Shown here one piece after another: positions 14,833 through 23,845 of a stretch of 64,000 nt of DNA (positions are counted from its first letter, which is position 1; each line of letters begins with the position of its first letter). A model generated the notes under the pieces. The model did no database searches, was not told where the DNA came from, and was given only the letters and a program-made list of their open reading frames with translations. The DNA is taken from positions 1 through 64,000 of the forward strand of contig OMSJ01000033.1 of assembly GCA_900313705.1 (NCBI GenBank), given 5' to 3'. The position numbers and the translations under genes are program-made. Source of the stretch: an uncultured Prevotellaceae bacterium. GTDB lineage: Bacteria; Bacteroidota; Bacteroidia; Bacteroidales; Bacteroidaceae.

Positions 14833-17507
14833 CGCTGTTTGCTGTGCAGGACCTTACGATGATTGACGACGTTGATGCCTCTTCCCTGTTTCGGCATTCG
14901 CTGTCCGGAGATGTTATATACGGTCTGCACGCCTTCTCTCTCTGAGGAAATGGCGGTCAGGCCGTCCTCTTCGGTGACGGTGAACGAAGGGCCTTCTGTA
15001 AAGGTGGAGCCGGTATAGGCAGCATCGATAGTCTGTACGCCCCATGTATATGTGCCGGGTTCCGTGGGACGGAAGGTCCATTCCGTCCTCGTACCGATGC
15101 GGCCCATAAGGTTCGCTTTGCGGATGCCGTCCTTGTCCCCGCCGATGAAGGCTGGTGTGCTGTTCAGCAAGTTGCCTGCTTCATCTTTGATAAAGACATC
15201 ATAGGTGAAGCCGGGTTGTGCTGTCGCAGGAGCTTGCCAGGAGAGAATAACGCCTCCATCGCGTTTTGTGGCAGTCGGGGCAAGCGGTGCATCCGGCCTC
15301 GACGGGGTGGGGTAAAGGTTGCAGCAGAGGATGGCATTGTCGCCAAATTGCTCTGCTGTGAGGTAGTTCTGGTCTTTCGACTCGCCGATGAGCAGGAAGT
15401 CCTTGCGTCCGTCGCCGTTGTAGTCAGGGAAGGCTGTGCAGGCTCCCAGTGCTCCGGGAATGGCAAAGGCGCGTTTGAGACGGCCATTGCCGTCGTTCAG
15501 GTAAAGCGTACCGCCATAGACGTTAGACTTCGTCCCGCCCAGCAGGATGTCGTAGAAGCCGTCGCCGTTCCAGTCGATGACGCCGGCAGAGTTGCTTGCA
15601 GCAGAGGATAGCGTATAGATGTCTGTTTGAAATTCGCTGTTGATGGTGGCGAAGCTGGGTACTGCTGTCTGCTGGTTGATGTAGATGCGTTGCCTCGTGG
15701 CCGATTCGCCCGATGATGCTTCGCCCAATCCGGCCAGCATGATGTCGGGCCATCCGTCGTTGTTGAAGTCAGCCACCTGCAGGGCGCCGCTTGACTTGCG
15801 CTTCAGGTCGGCTCCTTTCTCACCAAGCCCCAGACGTATGAAGTGTCCTGGGGCTTCGGGGTCGTTGAGGAAGATGTCGGTGAAGCGAAGCTGGTCTTCG
15901 CGTCCTTCTACAAGGGCAGAGATGGCGAAGTCCTGCAGGCCGTCGTTGTTGAAATCGGCTGGTTTGATGATGGCCTGGTTGAGGAGGAAGTCAGGTTCGT
16001 AAGGCTCTATGGAGAACCATAGAGCACGGCTGCCGGTGGGCGACTGGTTGTGGAGGATGACGTTGCAATTCGTCTCGCCCTGATGACCGACGAGGATGAT
16101 GTCGAGCCGCCCGTCGTTGTCGATGTCGATGACCTCCGCATTGCTGGCAGCCCTTAAATCATTTTGAATTTTGAATTTTGAATTTTGAATTAGTTCGGTC
16201 TCTGCTTTCTGGAATGCTCCGCTTCCTTTGCCCAGGAAGATGCCTTCCGTGGTGTCGTCAGAGTCGCTGCATGTCTGGTCGAAGGCAATGATGTCCATGT
16301 TGCCGTCGTTGTCGATGTCGCATGGCACGAAGGAGGGCGAGTCTGCCACCTGAAAGGGTGGGGCAGCGGAGACCTTTGTCCATTTGTGCGTTGCCGAAGC
16401 GAAGGTGGCGATATATGAAATGCGTTTGCTTGTCTGCTCGTCTGTGGCAGAGTCCTGAACTCTGGTAAACCCACCGGTCACGATGTCTTGGTTTCCGTCA
16501 TTGTTCAGGTCAACGGTGACCGCTCCGCCATTCTTAAAACCCCAGGACTGTGTGATGAGCTCGGGGTTATAGGGTGCCGAGGCAGAAAGCGTCGGACGTA
16601 TGATGGGGTCGTTGAGCATGACGAGGTTGCTGCTGCGGAATTGCATGGCGCCGATGTACATCAGGCGGTCGTGAATCTTTTCCGTGCTGTTGTGTGCATG
16701 GAAGACGATGCGCAGCAGTCCTTCCTTGTCGTAGAAGAGCGAATGGTGCCCTGTGCCTACGAGGTCGTCCCATCGGCGCAGGATGGGATTGTTGGAGTTC
16801 TTGGTCCATGTGCCGTTGGCAATGTTTGTCGTTGTGGCATAGCCTACGGCATAGTCCTGGCTTTGGTAGTCGTTGCCGGAATAGGTAAGATAGTACCTTC
16901 GGTTATGCTTGATGATGTTCGGTCCCTCGTTGACGCGTCCCATCTTGAGTTCCCAGGACTGCGATGCGGCAAAGCATTTGCGCAGGGTACCGCTGACGGG
17001 TGTGATGAAATCGTCGGATAGCTTTGCCTGCCAGATGCAGTTGCCGTCGGTGAAGCGGACGAAGAAGACGTATGCCGTGCTGTCCTCGTCGATGAAGACG
17101 TGCGAGTCGATGCACTTCTCGTCGCCTATGAGGCTTTCCATCTGATAGGAGCCTACCTGCTTGAAGGGTCCTTTCGGTGAGCTGGCAGTTGCTGCGTAGA
17201 GATGCTCGTTGGCAGAGTAGTACATGATGTACTGCCCTTTGACGTGATAGACTTCCGGTGCCCAGAACCATCGTGTCTCCGTGGTGTTGGACTTGTTCAG
17301 CGCCAGACCTTCGTATTTCCAGGTACGCAGGTCGTCGCTTGTATAGCAGCGGATGCCGTTGGCGTCGTTTGTGCCGTAGGCATAGTAGGTGTTGCCGTCG
17401 AGTAGGATGTATGGGTCAGCCAGTGGAACCTGACTCTTGCCGCCTTCAGCCTGTGCGAGGGATGACAGGAGTAGTAGTGCTCCTGCAAGAAATGTCTTTG
17501 TCATCAT
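14829..17507 (-). CDS. GH43-type glycosidase with FG-GAP repeats and C-terminal sorting-like tail
   Basis: A secreted 892-residue protein. The signal peptide ends at SLAQA (residue 20). Residues ~25-310 form a five-bladed GH43 domain: Asp31 in LADPYIL as general base, Asp134 in CIDSHVF as modulator, Glu194 in NEGPNII as acid. GH43 enzymes act on arabinan or xylan side chains. Residues ~330-720 hold at least six FG-GAP/VCBS-type repeats (VDLNNDGNQDIV, CDIDNDGNMDIIA, IDIDNDGRLDIILVG, ADFNNDGLQDFAIS), a calcium-binding propeller. A fibronectin-like segment follows, then the tail YNISGQRMPKQGRGINVVNHRKV. A heptamer repeat adds NSKFKIQN (16162-16189) between propeller blades. It lies 50 bp after the alkaline phosphatase gene. 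Confidence 0.85.
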   Translation of the reverse strand: MMTKTFLAGALLLLSSLAQAEGGKSQVPLADPYILLDGNTYYAYGTNDANGIRCYTSDDLRTWKYEGLALNKSNTTETRWFWAPEVYHVKGQYIMYYSANEHLYAATASSPKGPFKQVGSYQMESLIGDEKCIDSHVFIDEDSTAYVFFVRFTDGNCIWQAKLSDDFITPVSGTLRKCFAASQSWELKMGRVNEGPNIIKHNRRYYLTYSGNDYQSQDYAVGYATTTNIANGTWTKNSNNPILRRWDDLVGTGHHSLFYDKEGLLRIVFHAHNSTEKIHDRLMYIGAMQFRSSNLVMLNDPIIRPTLSASAPYNPELITQSWGFKNGGAVTVDLNNDGNQDIVTGGFTRVQDSATDEQTSKRISYIATFASATHKWTKVSAAPPFQVADSPSFVPCDIDNDGNMDIIAFDQTCSDSDDTTEGIFLGKGSGAFQKAETELIQNSKFKIQNDLRAASNAEVIDIDNDGRLDIILVGHQGETNCNVILHNQSPTGSRALWFSIEPYEPDFLLNQAIIKPADFNNDGLQDFAISALVEGREDQLRFTDIFLNDPEAPGHFIRLGLGEKGADLKRKSSGALQVADFNNDGWPDIMLAGLGEASSGESATRQRIYINQQTAVPSFATINSEFQTDIYTLSSAASNSAGVIDWNGDGFYDILLGGTKSNVYGGTLYLNDGNGRLKRAFAIPGALGACTAFPDYNGDGRKDFLLIGESKDQNYLTAEQFGDNAILCCNLYPTPSRPDAPLAPTATKRDGGVILSWQAPATAQPGFTYDVFIKDEAGNLLNSTPAFIGGDKDGIRKANLMGRIGTRTEWTFRPTEPGTYTWGVQTIDAAYTGSTFTEGPSFTVTEEDGLTAISSEREGVQTVYNISGQRMPKQGRGINVVNHRKVLHSKQR
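16162..16189. repeat. In-frame heptamer repeat (TTTTGAA x4) inside the GH43 gene
   Basis: Four perfect copies of TTTTGAA. On the coding strand they give LIQNSKFKIQN, inserted between two FG-GAP units. 28 bp is not a multiple of three, so the flanks must compensate or the gene arose with it. Confidence 0.9.
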
Positions 17508-17557
17508 GTCTCTTTACCTTAAAAAGGTATCGGGCAGAATCTGCCCGATACCCGATG

Positions 17558-18949
17558 TTACTTGACTTCCCAGCCAGCGGCCTTAGCCATCTTCTTGCAA
17601 ATTTCGGTGTTGTCGAAGCGTCCGTGGAACTGCTCTGCACCGACACCTATGGCGAATGCGGGAACGTAGCCGTTGCTGTGGCCGCCGCTCTGCCAACCTA
17701 TCAGGGCGCATTCGGAAATGACGTGCTTGACGGTGCTTGCCAGACGGTCAGCTCCGCTCTTGCCGCTCTTGAACTCGTTGAAGGAGTTTTCCAGACGTTT
17801 TGCCTGGTCGTCGCTGACGGTCACATCGCCCCAGAAGCCGAAGTTGTCGGTGAGGAACTTCTTTGCCTCGTCCCAGTTGAAGGCGTCGCCCATCTTCTCC
17901 TTCTTGGCTTTCAGCTCACGCTCCAGCTTCACCATGCTCATGCGCTGAGAGGCTACTGCCTTGAGGTTCAGCTCGTACGGGCCACGACCGAGGACCAGTC
18001 CGCCTGTCTCGTGGTCGGCTGTGATGACGATGAGCGTCTCGTCGGGGTGCTGCTGGTAGAACTCGTAGGCAATCTTCACGGCGTTGTCCATGTCGATGAG
18101 CTCGCTGATGAATGTCGGGTCGTTAGCATGGCAAGCCCAGTCTATCTTGCCGCCCTCTACCATGAGGAAGAAGCCGTCGCGAAGGCCCTGCTTCTTCATG
18201 AGGAAGTTGATGGCAGCACGTGTGATATCCTCCAGCGAGAGGTCGTCCTTCGTGCGGTCGAGGGCATAGGGTATTGAGCCGCGCTCCACCTTGCTGGCCT
18301 CTTCGGTCTGGAAGAGTATCATCTTGTCGGCTTTCTTTGCCTTCTTCTGGTAGTCCTTGTAGCCGCGTGCGATGGTGTAGCCGCTTGCCTGAGCCTGTGC
18401 GTAGAGGTCTGGTCCGCCATTGGGATTCTCGGGCTTCACGAAGTCACTGCCTCCGAAGAAGTCGAAGCCTGATGTCGGCAGCTGAGAGCCAATCTCGTAG
18501 GTCATGCCGCGTTTTGCTACGTGGGAGTAGAAGGCAGCGGGCGTAGCATGGTCGATGCTGACACTTGTCGTGACACCGACAGCAGCACCGGCTTCCTGTG
18601 CCCAGTGAGCGATGCAGGAGACGGGGGTCGTCAGGTCCTTCAGCACGCCCAGCGCACCGTTCTTTGTCTTGTTGCCGGAGGCCAGAGCCGTACCGCCAGC
18701 AGCGGAATCGGTCACACCGTTTGTGGCACTCTGCGTGTTGATGAGGCCAACATACGGGAAGCTGGGGAAGCAGAGCTCCTTGATGCCGATGCGACCTTCC
18801 AGCGCACCGAGATAAGTCTCTGCGGCATTCACCTGGTTCACGCCCATGCCGTCGCCAATGAAATAGAACACATACTTAGCCTTGCCCTCAGCAAAGCAAG
18901 CCAGAGCAACCAGCAGGATGCTCAGCGTAGAAAGAAATCTTTTGTTCAT
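17558..18949 (-). CDS. Alkaline phosphatase (PhoA family)
   Basis: A 463-residue secreted or periplasmic phosphomonoesterase. A signal peptide covers residues 1-20. The metal and catalytic motifs are in place: GDGMG (32-36), VTDSAAGGTALASG with nucleophile Ser82, SIDHATPAAFYSH near 160, a helix with GGKIDWACHAND near 265, and TADHETGGLVLG near 312. These fit the two-zinc, one-magnesium PhoA-type site. The promoter (18991-19021 on the minus strand) supports the ATG at 18949. First gene of a three-gene operon with GH43 and EamA. The role is probably phosphate scavenging; no Pho-box was identified. Confidence 0.93.
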   Translation of the reverse strand: MNKRFLSTLSILLVALACFAEGKAKYVFYFIGDGMGVNQVNAAETYLGALEGRIGIKELCFPSFPYVGLINTQSATNGVTDSAAGGTALASGNKTKNGALGVLKDLTTPVSCIAHWAQEAGAAVGVTTSVSIDHATPAAFYSHVAKRGMTYEIGSQLPTSGFDFFGGSDFVKPENPNGGPDLYAQAQASGYTIARGYKDYQKKAKKADKMILFQTEEASKVERGSIPYALDRTKDDLSLEDITRAAINFLMKKQGLRDGFFLMVEGGKIDWACHANDPTFISELIDMDNAVKIAYEFYQQHPDETLIVITADHETGGLVLGRGPYELNLKAVASQRMSMVKLERELKAKKEKMGDAFNWDEAKKFLTDNFGFWGDVTVSDDQAKRLENSFNEFKSGKSGADRLASTVKHVISECALIGWQSGGHSNGYVPAFAIGVGAEQFHGRFDNTEICKKMAKAAGWEVK

Positions 18950-18990
18950 AGTTAGTGCTTATTTGTGTGTTTGTCTTTATATTTTCCCCA

Positions 18991-19021
18991 CAAAGGTACG
19001 AATAAGTTGGGAAAGTACAAA
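18991..19021 (-). promoter_or_regulatory. Promoter of the alkaline phosphatase operon
   Basis: On the minus strand TTTG (19018-19021), 19 bp, then TACCTTTG (18991-18998): an exact Bacteroidetes promoter 42 bp before the start codon. Confidence 0.8.
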
Positions 19022-19063
19022 AAGAAAAGCACTTTTTCTTAATAAAATAAAGTGCTGTAAGCC

Positions 19064-19097
19064 TCGAAAAGTGCCGTCAGGACGTGTCGCTTTTCGA
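19064..19097 (-). terminator. Hairpin downstream of the tailed 904-aa gene
   Basis: TCGAAAAG (19064-19071) pairs with CTTTTCGA (19090-19097). A second stem, AGCACTTT/AAAGTGCT, lies at about 19028-19056 and is followed on the minus strand by A/T-rich DNA. Together they separate this gene from the alkaline phosphatase promoter. Confidence 0.5.
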
Positions 19098-19147
19098 ATA
19101 CCCCTTACAAAGGGACAGATGCTTGAAAAGTCGTAAACAACTTCAAC

Positions 19148-21862
19148 TTAATACTGAACCTTCCTGGTTGTGCCGTCGGCAAAACGGACGATGTTCACGC
19201 CGCGCTGCATCCGATTACGGCGCTGGCCGTCGGGACCATAGACAGCTACTGTCTCTTCTTGCACACCATCATCTTCTGGCAACCCATCGATGAAGGTCGC
19301 AGTACCATCTTCGTCCACATAGGCAACGCGCAGGCGAGGAGCATGATTGGGCAAAGCAGGTCCCGCAATGTAGGCCATGAAAGCGTTCAGCGTAGAACCG
19401 TTACCTCCGAGTTTCAAGCCGCCTTCGCTGTTCACGATGCCATACTTGCCCGACATCGCAAAGCTCGGCGTAAAGTTCGACCACATGGCCCAGCCAGTAT
19501 AGCCGCTGTATCCAGCCGATGGAGCAAGGGAATCTGCCTCTGCTTCCTCCACGCTGATACCGTCATCCAAGTCCGTCCACGAGGGGTTCACCACCTGATA
19601 GCCTAAGTGCAGCACGTAAGGCTCATTAGCTCTGATGACGCCACCGGCAACCTTCTGGAAGTATAGCGTATAGCCGTCGGCCACACTGCTCGTCACCGCC
19701 GAGAGCTGAGCCACCCAGTCCGCACTGCTGTCATACGCCTCATTACGTCCAGCCACCAGTTCCGACACATCCGTATCAAAAGGCAAAGCGATGGTCGAAT
19801 AGCCAGCCTTGAGCGTGCGGGAGAGGGTAATATCTCCTTTATATAGTCCTTCAATGTCATTACCTGGAGTCGTTCCAGGATTAAGTATCAAAGATTTTGG
19901 CTCAAAGATTGCTGTAAATTCAACCACTGTAGGATTATTAATATCTTCTGAATCATATGTATAGCCTTCCCATTTATCGCTGGCATTTACAGATGCCTGT
20001 GTACCATTGGGCCACTGCCATTCTACGAACCTATACCCATCACTTGCCTCTGCCCTCCAATAGGCATTATTGGTGGCTTCCGAATCCGTTGTGAGACCAC
20101 TGTTTTTTGTGATACTGGTTTCTGTTGCAGCAGCACTGGAAACAAAGGATACGTAGGCATTTCCACCCGTTGTAGCATGAGCCTCAGCGCGAGTGTAATA
20201 AATCGTTTGCGTGGTACCCGTGACGGTTAGCGTGACATTGGCATTAGTGCCATTGGGGTCGCTGATTGTTATGATTCCATTGTTTACACCTGTTGTATTG
20301 TTTTGATATCGTACCGTAACGGTTTCTGTACCCATTAAATCACCACCAGTCGTGTTAAGAACAGAAGGAGAAACGGTAAAGTTGGAGTTATTACTGGTTA
20401 TGCTTACATTATTTCCTGCATTACAATGTGAGACTGTAAAAGTCTGTGTAGCAACACTATTACCTTTAGTATTCGTACTAAAGTCTAATGATGTCTTATC
20501 GACAGTTAGATAACGTAATTCTGTGACAGTCAGATTTTTGATAAAAGCCCAGTAGTTACCTGTATATGCGACCTTCAATGCACGTGTGGTTGGCTTCAGT
20601 TGTTTATTGACAGTATTATCTTTTGAACTACTCTCCCACAAATTAGGGGAACTATAAAATCCGTCTTCATCTATTTCCTGTACATAAAAGCCAATACCAG
20701 TTGGAGCAATACCCCCCACACTTGTAGTAAAAGTCAGTTTATCTGGGATACCTGAAAATTCAATAATAACATACTTTTCAGCAGAAATAAGATCATCCAC
20801 GACATTGCTGTTACCACCAAGGCGAATACCTCCATCATACGCATTGCGGTTATTACTATTCGTGCTTGTTACGAACAGATTATATTTAGTGGAATTATCT
20901 ATGGTAAAAGGAACATGGTTCTGTGCTTCTTCCACGGTGAGGTTATAGCTTTCACTTTTAGCAAAGAAATTCGTGGTTTCTATTTGGCTAATGGTGATGG
21001 TCACACTTCCCGTCCCTCCAGGGAAATAAAGATTGCCACCAACATATTTTGCTATGTTTTCGTTGGTACTAGTTACAGAGGGACTCACTTCATCGTTAGT
21101 TGTTGAAAAGAATTCCCTATATGTGCGTTTGGCATAGGCCGTAGAGGGCATATTCCACGTAAAGGTTGGATTGGCCTTGTTGATTGTGCCCGTTCCTGAA
21201 AGTGATATACTGGTGGTGGTAGTTCCAAGTGTCAATGTGGCCGTTCCACTGTAGTTTTGGGCTTCAGTGGGCGTGAAGCTGAAAGTTACAGTGACCTTTC
21301 CTGTTGCGGCAGTGATTTTTGTGTCACTGATATTCGTTACGGTAAAACCTGGGCTTGTAGTCGTGGCGGAAAAGGTTTGGGGATTGAAGCCATTGCTGTA
21401 AGTTACTTCTGCTGTTTCTGACTGAGTCTTGTTTAATTTCACTTCACCAAAAGAAACATTCGAAGCAGAAAGGGTAGTGGCGCGGGTGACTTTTACGTCT
21501 TTTACCCATTTATGTACAGTTCCTCTCCCCCTAAATCGAATGGCGTTGACATTAGAACTAATATTATACTTGTATTCAGTGTATGAGGATGAAACATCAA
21601 TGGAAGTCGCAACTGTCCAATTAGCGCCATTGTCTGTAGATGTATGTATTTCGACCTTAGGGTTTATGGAATTTCTATGTTTTGCCCAAAATATGATGGT
21701 TGCGCCAGGGCCATTTAAGCTTATTGTTTCACCTGTCGTAGCAGTGTATAAGTCTTCTTCAGACGCCCTTTCTGCCACATAATATGTTTGTCCCCACGCC
21801 TCTCCGCTCCACGCGAGGGCGCAGATGAGACACATTATTATATATAGTAGCTTTTGCTTCAT
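19148..21862 (-). CDS. Large secreted Ig-like-domain protein with sorting-like tail
   Basis: A 904-residue exported protein with a signal peptide ending near residue 25 (GEAWG). Beta-sandwich units follow: a jelly-roll-like segment (30-130), an Ig-like 'choice-of-anchor D' type unit (SNVSFGEVKLNKTQSETAEVTYS, ~133-225), a second near 470-570 (LTVDKTSLDFSTNTKGNSVATQTF), an InlB-B-type region (~575-680, with GYRFVEWQWPNG) and a C-terminal beta domain. The end, VYGPDGQRRNRMQRGVNIVRFADGTTRKVQY, is a version of the tail found in seven other proteins here. It sits 35 bp after the lipoprotein gene 21898-22650 and is probably co-transcribed. No enzymatic motif is seen; an adhesin or structural role is inferred. 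Confidence 0.65.
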   Translation of the reverse strand: MKQKLLYIIMCLICALAWSGEAWGQTYYVAERASEEDLYTATTGETISLNGPGATIIFWAKHRNSINPKVEIHTSTDNGANWTVATSIDVSSSYTEYKYNISSNVNAIRFRGRGTVHKWVKDVKVTRATTLSASNVSFGEVKLNKTQSETAEVTYSNGFNPQTFSATTTSPGFTVTNISDTKITAATGKVTVTFSFTPTEAQNYSGTATLTLGTTTTSISLSGTGTINKANPTFTWNMPSTAYAKRTYREFFSTTNDEVSPSVTSTNENIAKYVGGNLYFPGGTGSVTITISQIETTNFFAKSESYNLTVEEAQNHVPFTIDNSTKYNLFVTSTNSNNRNAYDGGIRLGGNSNVVDDLISAEKYVIIEFSGIPDKLTFTTSVGGIAPTGIGFYVQEIDEDGFYSSPNLWESSSKDNTVNKQLKPTTRALKVAYTGNYWAFIKNLTVTELRYLTVDKTSLDFSTNTKGNSVATQTFTVSHCNAGNNVSITSNNSNFTVSPSVLNTTGGDLMGTETVTVRYQNNTTGVNNGIITISDPNGTNANVTLTVTGTTQTIYYTRAEAHATTGGNAYVSFVSSAAATETSITKNSGLTTDSEATNNAYWRAEASDGYRFVEWQWPNGTQASVNASDKWEGYTYDSEDINNPTVVEFTAIFEPKSLILNPGTTPGNDIEGLYKGDITLSRTLKAGYSTIALPFDTDVSELVAGRNEAYDSSADWVAQLSAVTSSVADGYTLYFQKVAGGVIRANEPYVLHLGYQVVNPSWTDLDDGISVEEAEADSLAPSAGYSGYTGWAMWSNFTPSFAMSGKYGIVNSEGGLKLGGNGSTLNAFMAYIAGPALPNHAPRLRVAYVDEDGTATFIDGLPEDDGVQEETVAVYGPDGQRRNRMQRGVNIVRFADGTTRKVQY

Positions 21863-21897
21863 TATCTGCTTTGAATGGCCTTCAGAGGCCAGAGGTT

Positions 21898-22650
21898 TTA
21901 GTCGAATTCCCTGGTGTGGGTGCCTTCGATGAGAGGTATGATTTCGCCTGTCACGGGGTTGGCCGTGAGGGAGATGACGTGATGTTTCCCTGCCGTGAGG
22001 GTGAGGTTGCCATCGGCGGAGGTGATGTCCGTGACGTGGCTACCGCTTCGGGCTTCTGCTGTGATGGTGTAGTTGACGGTGCCTGCGGGGAAGAAGGCTT
22101 CCGTTTCGCAGTCTGTCGCGTTGCCCAGGTCAACGGAACGGCCTCCTGCCGTCAGTGTCACCCGTACGTTGTTGTATTTCGTGGAGAAGTTGTCATCCTG
22201 CTCCAATGTCAGTCGAGCATTCTTGGGTGCCCCCATGCTAATGCTCACCAGCGTGCTGCCGCCGATGGCGAGGTTGAAATTCTGTGCGGTGGTGCCTCTG
22301 TAGTTGGCACAGCCGTTGTCCACCAGCGATGCTGCATCGTTGTTGGCTGACAGACTGTAATTGCCTGCCTCGATGATAGCAGCATTATTGGTGAACGTGA
22401 TGTCGCTATCGCGGACCGTCCACCCGCCAACGGTCGTGCCGTTGAGGGTGAAGACGAATCCGGTATAGTCGTTGAGAGTGGCGCGTGTCGGAGCATCGGA
22501 GGTATAGACTTCGATGCCGGAGAGCGCGAGCACAATGCGTCCCTTGACATTCTGCTCCTCGTGGAGCTGAATGTCTTCTTGCTGACAGCTTACTGCTACG
22601 ATGAGCAACGCTGTCATTGCAAAGGCGAGGGATAGACTATTGTGCTTCAT
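21898..22650 (-). CDS. DUF4493-type surface lipoprotein
   Basis: A 250-residue lipoprotein. The signal ends LLIVAVSC with Cys22 followed by QQEDIQ, an acidic stretch like the Bacteroidetes surface lipoprotein export signal. The body follows the DUF4493 plan: GRIVLALSGIEV, DAPTRATLNDYTGFVF, IIEAGNYSLSANND, NYRGTTAQNFNLAIGGSTLVSISMGAPKNARLTLEQDDNF, then FFPAGTVNYTITAEA and the C-terminal TLTAGKHHVISL. Function of the family is not established. It follows the gene at 22665 by 14 bp and precedes the 904-residue protein. Confidence 0.7.
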   Translation of the reverse strand: MKHNSLSLAFAMTALLIVAVSCQQEDIQLHEEQNVKGRIVLALSGIEVYTSDAPTRATLNDYTGFVFTLNGTTVGGWTVRDSDITFTNNAAIIEAGNYSLSANNDAASLVDNGCANYRGTTAQNFNLAIGGSTLVSISMGAPKNARLTLEQDDNFSTKYNNVRVTLTAGGRSVDLGNATDCETEAFFPAGTVNYTITAEARSGSHVTDITSADGNLTLTAGKHHVISLTANPVTGEIIPLIEGTHTREFD

Positions 22651-22664
22651 TATGGTGCGTGAGA

Positions 22665-23570
22665 TTAGTTATTATTTACGATGCTGCCGTCGAGGGCATC
22701 GAAGGTGATGAGTGTGGTAGTCTGTGCTGTTGCTGCGGTGAAGTCGGTTGTCTCGATGTTGAGGCTGATTGTGCCGTTGCCGTTAGACTTGATGGTCAGG
22801 AGATTCGACGTGCCGCGGCCTCCCATCGTGATTGTGCCGTAGTCGGGGTTTGCGCCTGCTGCGGGATAGCGGAGGTCGGAGCTGTTGCCATAGTTATATG
22901 TGATGTAGAATCGAACAACTTCGGTAGCTGCGAAGTATGCTACGCCGCCGTTGTTGAAGGCACTGCCGCTGTATGTGAAGTTGATGGCGCGGGAATATGT
23001 GGCATCAGTAAGATGTATTGTCACGTTGGATGCCATGTTCGCACCGATGAAGTCAGACTGAGCAACTGTCAGCTTGGCGTTCTGAGGTGTTCCGCAGGCC
23101 ACGGTAATTGGTGTAGCTACGGCACCGGCTATGACTTCTTGTGTCTTTTCGCCTTCCCAATAGGGAGCACCGTATTTGGTGTTGTCGCTGCTGCCGGAGA
23201 GAGGTGTCTGGTCGAGTGCTGTGGTCAGGTCAAGGAAGTTACGAACCTTGACAGTGCAGTTGCCAGCGGGAATGGCAACAGAGTTGAGGGCGTCGGTGAT
23301 GGCTGTGAAAGCTGTACCTTCGCTCGGCCACTTATATTTGCTGTCCTTGTCCTGAACGGTAGCATACCATGTGGTGTAGGAATTGCCTGGTCCAGAAATA
23401 GTAGCACGAGTCACGGCATCGTCGGTCGTTGCATTGATGCGGATGAAGCCCGTACCTTCTGTTTCACTCTTTACCTGATTGGGAGTCAAGTCCACGTCGT
23501 TCTCGTTCATGCATGATGAAACGCTGAGCAAAGCCATTGTGGCCATTGCAAACATAAAAGTCTTTTTCAT
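22665..23570 (-). CDS. DUF4493-type surface lipoprotein
   Basis: A 301-residue lipoprotein with signal ending LLSVSSC (Cys20) and acidic MNENDVD after it. The family pattern is present: GTGFIRINATTDDAVTRATI, VAIPAGNCTVKVRNF, YWEGEKTQEVIAGAVATPITVACGTPQNAKLTVAQSDF, and TYSGSAFNNGGVAYFAATEVVRFYITY. First gene of a three-gene unit (with 21898 and 19148), separated from the lipoprotein operon upstream by a 275-bp gap that holds the 22-bp palindrome array. A clear -7 box was not found. Confidence 0.68.
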   Translation of the reverse strand: MKKTFMFAMATMALLSVSSCMNENDVDLTPNQVKSETEGTGFIRINATTDDAVTRATISGPGNSYTTWYATVQDKDSKYKWPSEGTAFTAITDALNSVAIPAGNCTVKVRNFLDLTTALDQTPLSGSSDNTKYGAPYWEGEKTQEVIAGAVATPITVACGTPQNAKLTVAQSDFIGANMASNVTIHLTDATYSRAINFTYSGSAFNNGGVAYFAATEVVRFYITYNYGNSSDLRYPAAGANPDYGTITMGGRGTSNLLTIKSNGNGTISLNIETTDFTAATAQTTTLITFDALDGSIVNNN

Positions 23571-23619
23571 AATTTAATTGTTTGGTTATTACTTATTATA
23601 TTGTTTGTTTTTAATTATA

Positions 23620-23775
23620 ATCCGCAAAAGCACCCCTTGCTCCCCTCTCCGGGAAGCGGTCGGATAAGTACACGCACTTATGGGGATAAGTACACGTACT
23701 TATGGCGACAAGTACACGTACTTATGTCGACAAGTACACGTACTTCTTTCCATATGGTATTTTTGCGGATAATCA
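23620..23775. mobile_element. MITE-like repeat with four 22-bp palindromic units, copy 1
   Basis: Four 22-bp units at 23664-23685, 23686-23707, 23708-23729 and 23730-23751. The core ATAAGTACACGTACTTAT has 8-bp arms ATAAGTAC/GTACTTAT around AC. The flanks (CCCCTTGCTCCCCTCTC before; TATTTTTGCGG.TTATCAT after) match those of the second copy at 48722-48880, and ATAATCCGCAAAA / TTTTGCGGATAATC at the two ends are nearly inverted. Conserved flanks and end inverted repeats suggest a small non-autonomous mobile element; no coding sequence is inside. Confidence 0.55.
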
Positions 23776-23845
23776 TATTATTTTTTTGTATGATAGTTAG
23801 CATTCGTACTTCTACCTAAGGTGGAGTCAAACGCCTCGTGTGGCA

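Noticed and set aside
23664..23751. CRISPR array
   Set aside because: The 22-bp units abut one another with no spacers, are palindromic, and no cas genes are present.
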